Source: Pseudomonas leptonychotis
GTDB taxonomy: Bacteria > Pseudomonadota > Gammaproteobacteria > Pseudomonadales > Pseudomonadaceae
Direction of reading: 5' to 3'
Length of the DNA: 64,000 bases
Assembly: GCF_004920405.1 (NCBI RefSeq)
Contig: NZ_RFLV01000001.1
Location: forward strand, 1,364,001-1,428,000
Positions 8,606 to 17,292 of this stretch are shown here, one piece after another; the first letter of the stretch is position 1, and each line of letters starts with the position of its first letter. The position numbers were made by a program, and so were the translations under genes. The notes beneath the pieces were generated by a model. That model made no database searches, was not told the origin of the DNA, and saw only the letters and a list, made by a program, of their open reading frames with translations.

Positions 8606-9059
8606 TATGATTTCTCCAGTTGTGTGTGGGTTGCACATCGGTGCGGGTACTGTCTTCAGCCCATGAAGCGGCAGGCGCACACCGAATTCGGGGAGGCAGT
8701 ACAGGGCCAGGCCGCAGCTCAGCGGCGGCCCTGCACTGGCCAAAATCAGGGGCGTAGGTGAAGACAGTCAGCGCGAACTGAGGAATGAGGACATAACAGC
8801 GGGCAGATACAGGTCATGGCGCAGGTCTCTTCATTTTTATTGTCGGCCGATGATTCTGGCCGTTATGAACGGAGCCCTACGCAGATACTGTGCCAGCCTC
8901 CCCAAACTGCTTGCAGAGCCCGTTGTTACGCGGCTCTCATGACTAACAAGGGAAGGATTGGAGCGGACGGGGAAGCGCTGATGAGCGGTTTCTTGCCGAT
9001 GCTGCAAAACACATAGGCGGGTTATCGCCAGCCCTCTCGCGCTGCAGCAGCGCGCGCCA
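8606..9059. promoter_or_regulatory. 454-base leader/promoter region of the porin gene
   Basis: No credible gene. Leftward of the porin start it holds an imperfect hairpin (8702-8733, outer arms CAGGGCC/GGCCCTG) that would fall in the 5' leader if transcription starts upstream of it, and CACACACAAC just before the ribosome-binding site. Near 9036-9055 a short GC palindrome may serve as terminator of the cyclase gene. A 66-codon frame (8816-9016, +) has no family resemblance. Confidence 0.35.
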
Positions 9060-10031
9060 TCAATCGACTACGATTTGATTCTTGCCCTGACGTTTGGCCT
9101 GGTACATGGCTGCATCGGCGCGGGCATACAAGGCATCGAGGCTGGTGTCTTCAGGCCGTAGATGGGTCAGGCCCTGACTCAGGGTCACGCCAAAGGTCGC
9201 GCCCTCATGGTTAAAACTCAGGCGGCGCACATCACGTTGCAAGCGTTCAGCAATCTGCTCGGCCAAGGCCGGCTCGCAGCGCGGAAATAACGCGGCAAAC
9301 TCCTCCCCGCCGATACGGCCGAAGAGATCGCCACGGCGCAACGTGGTTACACCGCTATAAGCCAAACGCTGTAACACCTGATCGCCCATCTGATGACCAT
9401 GGCGGTCGTTGATCTGCTTGAAGTCATCCAGATCGAGCAGCAAAAAGGCCAGCGGACTGCCGTATTCAAGGGCTTGCTCGAACTCACGTTGCCCGCACTC
9501 GAAGAAATGCCGGCGGTTGCTGCTCTGGGTCAGCACATCGGTGGTGGCCAGACGGTGCAGCTCGCCTTCCAGTAGCTTCTTCTCAGTAATGTCTTCGGCG
9601 ATCCCAACAATGATAGGCGGCTTGCCCGGGGCACTTTCACGGCTGACAAAACACTTGTCGCTCAGCCAGCGTAATTGCCCATCCGCGCGAATGATGCGGT
9701 ATTCGCGCGCCTCAACCGCTCCGGTTTCCAGCACTTGGGCCAGGCTTTCGGCGGCGTACTCCATATCATCCGGGTAGATGCTGTTGTGCCAGTTTTCATA
9801 GCCGGCCATCAGCATCGCAGCGGAACGACCGAAAATCCGCTCATAGGCTGGGCTGACATAAATTATCCGCTGGGCATTCCAATCAAGCGCCCACAACACT
9901 GCATTTACGCCACCTAGCAGGGTACTGAACAACTGCTCACGTTCCTGCAAGCGCGCGACCTCACCCCGTGTGTGTAACAACGCCAGGGTCAGCTCTTCAT
10001 GCTCAAGCTGATGCTTGCTGATTTCGTCCAT
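9060..10031 (-). CDS. PAS-GGDEF diguanylate cyclase
   Basis: About 323 residues. Start ATG 10031 (MDEISKHQLEHEEL) is preferred because the longer start at 10076 lies in the loop of the desaturase terminator. Order: short coiled-coil, PAS domain (about 35-150, VLWALDWNAQRIIYVSPAYERIFG), then GGDEF (about 160-320) with an intact active site GRIGGEEFAALF and an inhibitory site RRGD five residues before it. It should make c-di-GMP from two GTP in the cytosol under product inhibition. No membrane segment, so the PAS reads an internal signal. Confidence 0.9.
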   Translation of the reverse strand: MDEISKHQLEHEELTLALLHTRGEVARLQEREQLFSTLLGGVNAVLWALDWNAQRIIYVSPAYERIFGRSAAMLMAGYENWHNSIYPDDMEYAAESLAQVLETGAVEAREYRIIRADGQLRWLSDKCFVSRESAPGKPPIIVGIAEDITEKKLLEGELHRLATTDVLTQSSNRRHFFECGQREFEQALEYGSPLAFLLLDLDDFKQINDRHGHQMGDQVLQRLAYSGVTTLRRGDLFGRIGGEEFAALFPRCEPALAEQIAERLQRDVRRLSFNHEGATFGVTLSQGLTHLRPEDTSLDALYARADAAMYQAKRQGKNQIVVD

Positions 10032-10061
10032 AAGTACCGCCGAGCTACTCAGAGTTTTCAC

Positions 10062-10090
10062 AAAAAAGCCCGCCAAATAGGCGGGCTCTT
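10062..10090 (-). terminator. Terminator of the desaturase gene
   Basis: Arms AGCCCGCC (10067-10074) and GGCGGGCT (10080-10087) with a 5-base loop; on the minus strand the stem is followed by a T-run (complement of 10062-10067). It stands 20 bases after the desaturase stop and overlaps the upstream edge of the cyclase frame. Confidence 0.85.
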
Positions 10091-10106
10091 ATGACAAGGC
10101 GAACAG

Positions 10107-11294
10107 TTACATAGTTGCAGCCGGCCGCAGCGAATAGGTTTTCAACTGCTCGGCAAATTCACGCAACGACTGGATGCCACTGGCCTCGGCGTCACTGACC
10201 CAATGCTTGATGGCTTCCAGCATGTCGTGGCCATTGCTGCTGGTTTTGACCCAGATCTGCTGCAAGGCCAAGCGTTTTTCGTAGATCACTTTGAGCGCCT
10301 GACTTTGCTCCAGCATGCGCTGAATGCGTGCGTGGTGGCCTTCATCGAGCAGGCTCGGTTCACGCGACAGCAAGCGCTTGGCACGGTGGAAGTGATGGCG
10401 CACTGAGGCATCGGCCTTGGCCAGCTCTTGCTGCACCAGCGGCGCAATCACCAATTTGCGGTACTGCGCCATGATCTGGAAACGGTTGTTGAGGATCGCC
10501 ATGGCGGTGTCCATGTCCAGACTGCGCTTGCCCTCAACTCGGTGGGCGATGGGCGCAACCCGCTGCACTTTGGCCAATCCACAAGCACTGAACAATTGAA
10601 TCCAGGCCCAGCCCATGTCGAACTCCCACTTCTTCACCGACAGCTTGGCTGAGTTCGGGTAGGTGTGGTGGTTGTTATGCAGCTCTTCACCGCCAATCAA
10701 GATGCCCCAGGGCACTAGGTTAGTCGCCGCATCACGGCACTCGAAGTTGCGGTAGCCGACCGCGTGACCAAGGCCATTGATCACGCCCGCCGCCCATACC
10801 GGAATCCACATCATCTGGATCGCCCAGACGGTCATACCGAGCACACCGAACAGGGCCAGGTCGATCGCGCCCATGATGACGATACCGCCCACCGGAAAGC
10901 GCGAGTAAAGGTTACGTTCCAGCCAATCATCTGGACAATTCTTGCCGTAGATACGCAGGGTTTCCGGGTTTTGCGCTTCTTCGCGGTACAGCTCGGCACC
11001 GGTCAGCAGCACAGTACGCAGGCCTTTGACCACCGGGCTGTGTGGGTCATCGATGGTTTCGCATTTAGCGTGGTGTTTACGGTGGATGGCCGTCCACTCA
11101 CGGGTGTTCTGCGCCGTGGTTAACCACAGCCAGAAACGGAAGAAATGCTTAAGCGCCGGGTTCAGCTCAAGCGCGCGGTGCGCTGAGTAGCGGTGCAGAT
11201 AGACCGTGACGCTGACGATGGTCACGTGCGTCATCAGCAGCGTGACTGCGATCAACTGCCAGACCGACAGGTCAAGTAAACCGTTGTACCACAT
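10107..11294 (-). CDS. desA: Acyl-lipid / phospholipid delta-9 fatty acid desaturase
   Basis: 395 residues starting MWYNGLLDLSVWQLIAVT at ATG 11294. Integral-membrane di-iron desaturase that puts a cis double bond into acyl chains. Histidine boxes are intact: HRYSAHR, HRKHH and HNNHH, with TTAQNTREWTAIHRKHH matching the Pseudomonas DesA signature. Hydrophobic segments lie at about 10-30 and 150-195. The C-terminal ~120 residues are a charged helical tail. The frame runs on to 12038 antisense to the next gene; that extension is an artefact. The divergent neighbour is the signalling operon. Confidence 0.93.
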   Translation of the reverse strand: MWYNGLLDLSVWQLIAVTLLMTHVTIVSVTVYLHRYSAHRALELNPALKHFFRFWLWLTTAQNTREWTAIHRKHHAKCETIDDPHSPVVKGLRTVLLTGAELYREEAQNPETLRIYGKNCPDDWLERNLYSRFPVGGIVIMGAIDLALFGVLGMTVWAIQMMWIPVWAAGVINGLGHAVGYRNFECRDAATNLVPWGILIGGEELHNNHHTYPNSAKLSVKKWEFDMGWAWIQLFSACGLAKVQRVAPIAHRVEGKRSLDMDTAMAILNNRFQIMAQYRKLVIAPLVQQELAKADASVRHHFHRAKRLLSREPSLLDEGHHARIQRMLEQSQALKVIYEKRLALQQIWVKTSSNGHDMLEAIKHWVSDAEASGIQSLREFAEQLKTYSLRPAATM

Positions 11295-11660
11295 GGATCG
11301 TGTGCCTCGTGCAGAAGGAAGGACGCCGCTGATTTTTAGCACACGCCGAGAGCCATTATCCCTGACCCGGGTCAGAAAACCAGTTGGTCTTTCGCATAAG
11401 AATGCCGTGTGCTTAGCAGCATCTATACTGCCGGTCTTAGGCAAGGGACTGACCCTAACCCCATGAATACTCCGCAACACGCTTGGCGCCTGGGCTGCCG
11501 CTGTCGGCTGACTACGGCCTTGAACCGCTTGGTGGGTACCTACCCGCCGGCGGCGACCGTGCTCATGACCATTATTTCGGGCATGCTCAACCGACAAAAC
11601 CCGAACAACGGGGCAGCCCATGAGCGCTAAGCGTCGCGACGACGGACTAAGGCATAACAC
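11295..11660. promoter_or_regulatory. 366-base divergent promoter region, desA / signalling operon
   Basis: Carries the start signals for leftward desA and the rightward six-gene operon. The only coding candidate is the 55-codon frame at 11463-11630. No strong inverted repeat or sigma-54 site was recognised. Confidence 0.4.
11463..11630 (+). CDS. Possible small hypothetical protein
   Basis: A 55-codon frame starting MNTPQHAWRLGCRCRLTTAL, with a mildly hydrophobic stretch YPPAATVLMTIISGML. It ends 30 bases before the REC-HDOD gene on the same strand. The purine-rich AAGGGA is about 17 bases upstream, too far for a good ribosome-binding site. I do not recognise it and it may be leader sequence rather than a gene. 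Confidence 0.2.
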   Translation: MNTPQHAWRLGCRCRLTTALNRLVGTYPPAATVLMTIISGMLNRQNPNNGAAHER

Positions 11661-12794
11661 ATGCGTGTAATGATTCTTGAGGATGACAGCTGGATCGCCG
11701 ACCTGCTCAAGCAGATCGTTCTCAGCCTGCGCCCCAGCTGCCAAGTGGTATGCCTGGACAACATCGGCGCCGCGCTGCACGAATGGCAGCAACGCCCGGT
11801 CGACATGGTTATATCCGACTGGAACCTGCCGGATGGCCCTGGCACGCGCTTGCTCGAACAGGTTCGCCGCGACAACAGCAGCACCCCGCTGGTGGTGATC
11901 ACCGGCCGTTCGGACCGCGCCAGCGTGCTGGCAGTCCGCGCGTTGAAGATCAACGCCTTTATCAGTAAACCGTTCCAGGCGGCGCATGTGGCCACCAGCC
12001 TGGAGGCCTTGTTGCCGCCAGACATGGATGAGCAACAACCACTGCCTGAGACCACGCAGGACGACTTACTTACGCACTTGCACAGTCTGCCCAGTAGCGA
12101 ACTGCAACTCCCCCTCAAGGCGCATGTACGCGATCGTCTGGTGCAGAGTTTCAAAGGCGAGCCCATTGATCTACGTGAGCTGGCCAGCGAATGGCAGCAA
12201 GACCCTGCGCTGAGTGCGCGCCTGCTCAGCGTAGCCAATAGCAGCGCTTACAACGCAGCCGGTAAGCCTTGCTCTAACTTGCTCGAAGCCCTGCAAAAGC
12301 TGGGGGCGAACAACAGCCTCAACTTGGCCATGAGCCTGGCGCTGCGCCAATCCAGCGCATTGGAAAACCCGATCCTGAGCCTATTTGCCCAGGCCCACCT
12401 GGACAGCACTGAGCAATTGATCGAGCGCAGCACCAACCTTGCCCGCCAATGCGCCATTGACCCGGCGCCGTTCCATTGCGCGGCCCTGCTGCACCGCATG
12501 GGCGAACTGTGCGTGCTGTACCAAGCACAGGTGTGGCAAGACAGCGGCCAGAGTTTCAGCGAAGACCAGGTCATGCAGGCCATTGATCAGTTCAGCGGCC
12601 CCTTCGCCATCAGCATCAAGGCGCAATGGCAATTGCCGATGCACCTGCGCGAACTGATCGGCGCGTGCTACAACCTGCCGAGCCATAACGTCAAACGCGA
12701 AAATATCCTGATGCGTCTAGCGGCCTGCGAACTCGACACAGAACCCGACGATCCGGAATGTGCACGCTTGCGGCGGCTGGCGGGGCTGGCTTGA
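11661..12794 (+). CDS. Response regulator with HDOD output domain
   Basis: 377 residues, first gene of the signalling operon. Receiver domain at 1-120 with acidic pair Glu7/Asp8-Asp9, phosphoacceptor Asp53 (VISDWNLPDG), ITGRSD and ISKPF (switch Thr and Lys). HDOD domain at about 135-345 (PALSARLLSVANSSAYN, CAALLHRMGELCVLY). HDOD proteins act in signalling without a clear catalytic site; they are often linked to c-di-GMP or motility control. AAGG lies ahead of ATG 11661. The next gene follows after 40 bases. It is probably one of the outputs of the downstream kinases. Confidence 0.9.
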   Translation: MRVMILEDDSWIADLLKQIVLSLRPSCQVVCLDNIGAALHEWQQRPVDMVISDWNLPDGPGTRLLEQVRRDNSSTPLVVITGRSDRASVLAVRALKINAFISKPFQAAHVATSLEALLPPDMDEQQPLPETTQDDLLTHLHSLPSSELQLPLKAHVRDRLVQSFKGEPIDLRELASEWQQDPALSARLLSVANSSAYNAAGKPCSNLLEALQKLGANNSLNLAMSLALRQSSALENPILSLFAQAHLDSTEQLIERSTNLARQCAIDPAPFHCAALLHRMGELCVLYQAQVWQDSGQSFSEDQVMQAIDQFSGPFAISIKAQWQLPMHLRELIGACYNLPSHNVKRENILMRLAACELDTEPDDPECARLRRLAGLA

Positions 12795-12834
12795 GCGCCC
12801 ATGTTGCTGCGCCCAACTGTAATGGGGCTGACTG

Positions 12835-15800
12835 ATGGCTAAACCGCTCAAGGCCACGGCGATTCACTGGATAGTGGGGCTCGGCAGCCTGGGGCTGGCG
12901 GTTTTCTTTAGCGTGCTCGGCAACGTTGCCCTAAAACAGCAGGACACCTTCTGGAACCTGCAAATCACCAAACAGCATGAGCTGCAAAGCCTGACCCTGC
13001 GCAACAGCCAGCAGCAGCTGCAACAGCAAGCACAATTGCTGGCCGAAACCATCGCCGCCGACGCCTGGCTGGTCGAGCTGGTGCGCCAGGCCTACGTACA
13101 GCGCAGCAGCGAGCAGGCCGATGAGCTGAGCCTGACGGCTATACGCAACCAGTTGTTCACCCGCCTGGCGCCGCGCTGGCGCAACTTGCAAGGCATGCGT
13201 CCGTTCGCCCTGTATGTGCACCTGGCGCCGACAGCCGAAGTGCTATTGCGGGTACATGAACCCCAGTGGTTTGCCGACTTTCCCGCTGCGCAACGGCCTA
13301 TGCTGCTCGACAGCCTGGGCCAATCCTCACCTACCGCAGGCCTGGCAGCCAATGGCCAGAACCTGAGCATGCGCGCCATTGTGCCGCTGTACGTGGAAAG
13401 CGCAGAGGGCCGCCTTAATGTCGGTGCGCTGGAGGTCAGTCTTGACGTGCTGAGCAACTTGCAACAACTGGACAACGAGCTGGGTGCCGGGGTTGCCTTA
13501 CTGCTCAAGCAGCTGACACAGGGCCCAGGCCGCGGCGGTGAGGCGCTACGTGCCACTGTAGAGGGCCATGAGTATTGGCAACTGGCAGGCTTTTCCCAAG
13601 TGCAGGTGCAGCATTGGCACGCGCAGCACCAGCTGCCGGCTCCCGAAGCCGGTGACACCTTTAAGCTGCTCGATGATCAAGGCCGCACCTTCCTGCTCAA
13701 TCAAGTGCGCCTGAGTGGCTACTCACCCGGCGCAAACGGCACCGACAGCCCCGTGCTGGCGCTGACGTGGCGTGATATCAGCGACCTCTACAGCCTTCAC
13801 CAACAAGACCAGCGCTGGCTGGTAGGCAAATGGTTGCTAGCCTGGCTCGCTGCCGAAGCGCTGCTGCTCCTGCTGCTGCAGGCCACGCAACACAGCAGCC
13901 AACGCGTCATGCGGCGCCATAACGCTGAGCTGCAGGATAAGCAGCAACAAACTGAAGAGTCGCGTCAGCTGCTAGGGCTGATCGCCGAGGCGCAAGCGGC
14001 CTATATCAACCGGCATAACCAGCGCGAAGCCTTCGAGTCACTGCTCGGGCGAATCCTCGACGTCAGTGCCAGCCAGTTCGGCTTTATCGGTGAAATTTTA
14101 CAAGACGATGCCGGTGCGCCCTTTCTGCGCACCTTTGCCATTAGCAACATCGCTTGGGATGCAGAAACCCGCGCGTTCTATGATACCCACGCAGCTCAGG
14201 GCCTGGAGTTTCGCAGCCTCGACAGCCTGTTCGGCCAGGTTATTCGCAGCGGTGAGGCGTTGATCACTAACGACCCGGCCAACCACCCCAAGCGCGCCGG
14301 CTTGCCGCCCGGGCATCCGCCGTTAAAAGCCTTTGCTGGCCTGCCGATTCACGCCAACGGCGAGCTGCTCGGCATGCTCGGCCTGGCCAATCGCGAAGGC
14401 GGGTACAACGCCGACTTTGCCACCCAGTTGCAGCCCCTACTGATTACCCTGGGCCAGCTGTTTGACGCGCTACGCCGTGACAGCCAACGCGAACTGGCCC
14501 AGCAACGCTGGCAACGCCAGCAGGCCGCCCTGCGCGCACTCAACGAAATCGCCGCGCTACCTAGGTTAAGTACCAAAGAGCAGCTGCGTCAGGCCCTGCA
14601 ACTGGGGGCAGAGTTCTATGGCATGCCGATCGGCATCATCAGCCAGATCGACGCGCAAACCTATCGGGTGATGGTCAACGTTTCACCGCCCGGCAGCCTA
14701 GAGGACGACCAGTGTTTTGCCCTGGGCGACACCTACTGCAGCATTGCCATGCACAGCAATGATGTACTGACCATCGCGGCCATGGGAGAGAGTGAATATG
14801 CCGCGCACCCTTGCTACCCGCTATTCGCCCTGGAAAGCTACATCGGCACCAGTGTCTGGGTCGCCGGCCAACGCTTCGGCACCCTGTGTTATGCCGCCAG
14901 TGAGGCCCGCAGCACCGCGTTCGATGATGCGGATGAAGAGTTCATGCGGCTGTTCGCCCGCTGGGTCGGCGCCACGCTGGAACGCCTGCAGCACGAAGAG
15001 CAAACCCGTGAGGCGCGGCGTTTCCTGCAAGCGGTGCTCGATTCGGCCACGGGGGTGAGCATCATTACTACCGACACCGAGGGCCTGATTACCTTATTCA
15101 ACACCGGAGCAGAACGCCTGCTGGGCTACCGCAGCGACGAAGTGATCGGCCAGCACAGCCCGGCGCTGTTCCACCTAGCGGAGGAAACTCAAGCCCGCAG
15201 CGCCCAACTCAGCTTCGAGGAAGGCTGTGAGATCAAGAATTTTGAAGCACTCACCTGGATACCGGCCAAGGGCGAACCGGAAACCCGGCAGTGGACCTAT
15301 GTGCGCAAGAACGGCGAACCGCGCATCGTCAACCTGACTGTCAGCGCCATGCGTGACAACCACAACAACATCAGTGGCTACCTGGGTATCGCCAGTGACA
15401 TCAATGAACTGCAACAGGCCACGCGCGCACTGCAGAAGAGCGAGAGTCGCTTCCGTGGCCTGGTGGCCAACCTGCCAGGCGCGGTATACCGCTGCCGCAG
15501 TGATGCGGATTGGACCATGAGCTACCTGAGCGATGAGATTGAGCTGTTGTGTGGCTACCCCGCGCACGAGTTCATCAACAATCGCGTGCGCAGCTTCTCC
15601 AGCGTGGTGCACCCCGACGATCTGCCGATCACCTTCCGCGCGGTGGCCGCCATCGAACGCCAGGAATCTTTTGAACTGACCTACCGTCTGCTGCACGCCA
15701 ATGGTCACAGCGTCTGGGTGCGGGAAAAAGGCCGCGGTGAATACGACAACCACGGCAAGCTGCAGTGGATTTCCGGGTTTATCTGGGACATCAGCGACCG

Positions 15801-17292
15801 CAAGGCCGTCGAAGACCAGTTACAACTCAGTCAACAGCGCTTCAGCAACGCCTTCAGCATTGCGCCCCAGGGCATGGCCCTGGTGTCACTGCAGGGCGAG
15901 TGGATGGAAGTTAACGACCAGCTCTGCGACATGCTCGGCTACAGCCGCGAACAACTGCTCAGCAGCACCTTCCAACAGATCACCCACCCCGACGATCTGG
16001 ATGCAGACCTGCAGCACATCGAAGAATTGCTCGCCGGAGAGATCAATACCTACCAGATGGAAAAACGCTACCTGGACAGCCAAGGCCGCATCATCTGGGT
16101 CTTACTCAGTGTGGCGCTGGTACGCAACCGCGATAACCAACCCGTGCACTTCGTCTCACAGATTCAAGATTTCAGTGAACGCATTGCCAGTGAAATGGCC
16201 GTGCGCGAGCGCGAGGACTACCTGCGTACGCTGCTCGACAACGTGCTCGACGCCATCATCACCGTCGATCAACAGGGCTATATCGAAACCTTTAATCGCG
16301 CCGCCGAGCACATTTTCGGCTACAGCCATCTAGAAGTTTCCGGGCACCGCGCCACCCTGCTACTGCCGGAACCGCAGCGCTCGATGCGCGCCCGCTACCT
16401 CAGCCACTTCCTGAAAACCGGCATTCAAAAAATGCTCGGCAAAGAGGTTGAGCTCACCGCCATGCGCAGCAATGGCGAATCCTTCACCATCGAATTGGCC
16501 GTCTCGCAGATCAGTTACCAGGGCGAGCGACGCTTTATTGCGGTGATCCGCGATATCGAGGAACGCAAACGGACCGAGCGAATGAAGAATGAATTCGTCT
16601 CCACCGTCAGCCATGAACTGCGCACCCCATTGACCGCCATCTCAGGCTCCCTCGGTCTGATCAATGGCGGCGCACTGGGTGAGGTGCCAGCGGGCATGCA
16701 ACACATGCTGCAGATCGCGCAGGACAACAGTCAGCGTCTCAACCTGTTGATCAACGACCTGCTCGACATGGAAAAACTGGTGGCCGGCAAGATGTTCTTC
16801 GAACTGCAGGATGAGGCGCTGCAGCCGCTGCTCGAGAAGGCCATCTTAGAAAATCAGCCCTACGGCGACCGCCACCACGTTCAACTTGAGCTGCACGGCC
16901 CTGCGACCCCAGCGCGCGTGCGGGTCGACAAACTGCGCCTGGCCCAAGTGCTGGCCAACCTGCTGTCCAATGCGGCGAAGTTCTCACCCCGAGGCCAACG
17001 TGTGGACGTTCGCGTGCAGCAACACGACGACGCGTACGTACGCGTCAGCGTGACTGACCACGGCCCCGGTGTACCGGAAAACTTCCAACCGCGAATATTC
17101 AGCAAATTCTCCCAGGCCGACGCCACTGATACTCGGCAAACAGGCGGCACCGGCCTGGGCCTGGCAATCAGCAAAGAAATCATCGAGCGCATGGACGGGA
17201 AGATCGGCTTTGACTCGATTGAGGGCCGGGGCAGCACCTTCTGGTTCGACCTTCCCATCAGCGTCGCCACAACACAGGAAGCCAGCCTATGA
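12835..17292 (+). CDS. Membrane sensor histidine kinase, periplasmic sensor + 2 GAF + 4 PAS
   Basis: 1485 residues, very large. Order: transmembrane helix (about 10-33), periplasmic domain (about 34-330), second helix (about 333-350), GAF (about 400-545), GAF (about 566-722), four PAS domains (about 728-860, 871-990, 1001-1120, 1126-1245), HisKA with VSHELRTP (phospho-His1260), and HATPase_c (about 1365-1480) with N-box LANLLSNAAKFS, DHGPGVP and GGTGLGLAIS. No receiver is attached, so its phosphate must go to another protein, most simply the receivers encoded around it. It overlaps the next gene by 4 bases (ATGA). Confidence 0.92.
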   Translation: MAKPLKATAIHWIVGLGSLGLAVFFSVLGNVALKQQDTFWNLQITKQHELQSLTLRNSQQQLQQQAQLLAETIAADAWLVELVRQAYVQRSSEQADELSLTAIRNQLFTRLAPRWRNLQGMRPFALYVHLAPTAEVLLRVHEPQWFADFPAAQRPMLLDSLGQSSPTAGLAANGQNLSMRAIVPLYVESAEGRLNVGALEVSLDVLSNLQQLDNELGAGVALLLKQLTQGPGRGGEALRATVEGHEYWQLAGFSQVQVQHWHAQHQLPAPEAGDTFKLLDDQGRTFLLNQVRLSGYSPGANGTDSPVLALTWRDISDLYSLHQQDQRWLVGKWLLAWLAAEALLLLLLQATQHSSQRVMRRHNAELQDKQQQTEESRQLLGLIAEAQAAYINRHNQREAFESLLGRILDVSASQFGFIGEILQDDAGAPFLRTFAISNIAWDAETRAFYDTHAAQGLEFRSLDSLFGQVIRSGEALITNDPANHPKRAGLPPGHPPLKAFAGLPIHANGELLGMLGLANREGGYNADFATQLQPLLITLGQLFDALRRDSQRELAQQRWQRQQAALRALNEIAALPRLSTKEQLRQALQLGAEFYGMPIGIISQIDAQTYRVMVNVSPPGSLEDDQCFALGDTYCSIAMHSNDVLTIAAMGESEYAAHPCYPLFALESYIGTSVWVAGQRFGTLCYAASEARSTAFDDADEEFMRLFARWVGATLERLQHEEQTREARRFLQAVLDSATGVSIITTDTEGLITLFNTGAERLLGYRSDEVIGQHSPALFHLAEETQARSAQLSFEEGCEIKNFEALTWIPAKGEPETRQWTYVRKNGEPRIVNLTVSAMRDNHNNISGYLGIASDINELQQATRALQKSESRFRGLVANLPGAVYRCRSDADWTMSYLSDEIELLCGYPAHEFINNRVRSFSSVVHPDDLPITFRAVAAIERQESFELTYRLLHANGHSVWVREKGRGEYDNHGKLQWISGFIWDISDRKAVEDQLQLSQQRFSNAFSIAPQGMALVSLQGEWMEVNDQLCDMLGYSREQLLSSTFQQITHPDDLDADLQHIEELLAGEINTYQMEKRYLDSQGRIIWVLLSVALVRNRDNQPVHFVSQIQDFSERIASEMAVREREDYLRTLLDNVLDAIITVDQQGYIETFNRAAEHIFGYSHLEVSGHRATLLLPEPQRSMRARYLSHFLKTGIQKMLGKEVELTAMRSNGESFTIELAVSQISYQGERRFIAVIRDIEERKRTERMKNEFVSTVSHELRTPLTAISGSLGLINGGALGEVPAGMQHMLQIAQDNSQRLNLLINDLLDMEKLVAGKMFFELQDEALQPLLEKAILENQPYGDRHHVQLELHGPATPARVRVDKLRLAQVLANLLSNAAKFSPRGQRVDVRVQQHDDAYVRVSVTDHGPGVPENFQPRIFSKFSQADATDTRQTGGTGLGLAISKEIIERMDGKIGFDSIEGRGSTFWFDLPISVATTQEASL

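Noticed and set aside
7646..8761. 371-codon frame on the + strand
   Set aside because: Lies fully antisense to the OprD-family porin gene, which has signal peptide and family motifs; composition is that of a shadow frame in GC-rich DNA.
8816..9016. 66-codon frame upstream of the porin
   Set aside because: No ribosome-binding site, no family resemblance, Cys/Arg-rich composition.
9024..9056. Terminator for the PAS-GGDEF gene
   Set aside because: The GC palindrome around 9036-9055 has no T-run on the minus strand, so I did not list it as a feature of its own.
11295..12038. N-terminal extension of the desaturase frame
   Set aside because: It would be antisense to the REC-HDOD gene; DesA has its known start MWYNG at 11294.
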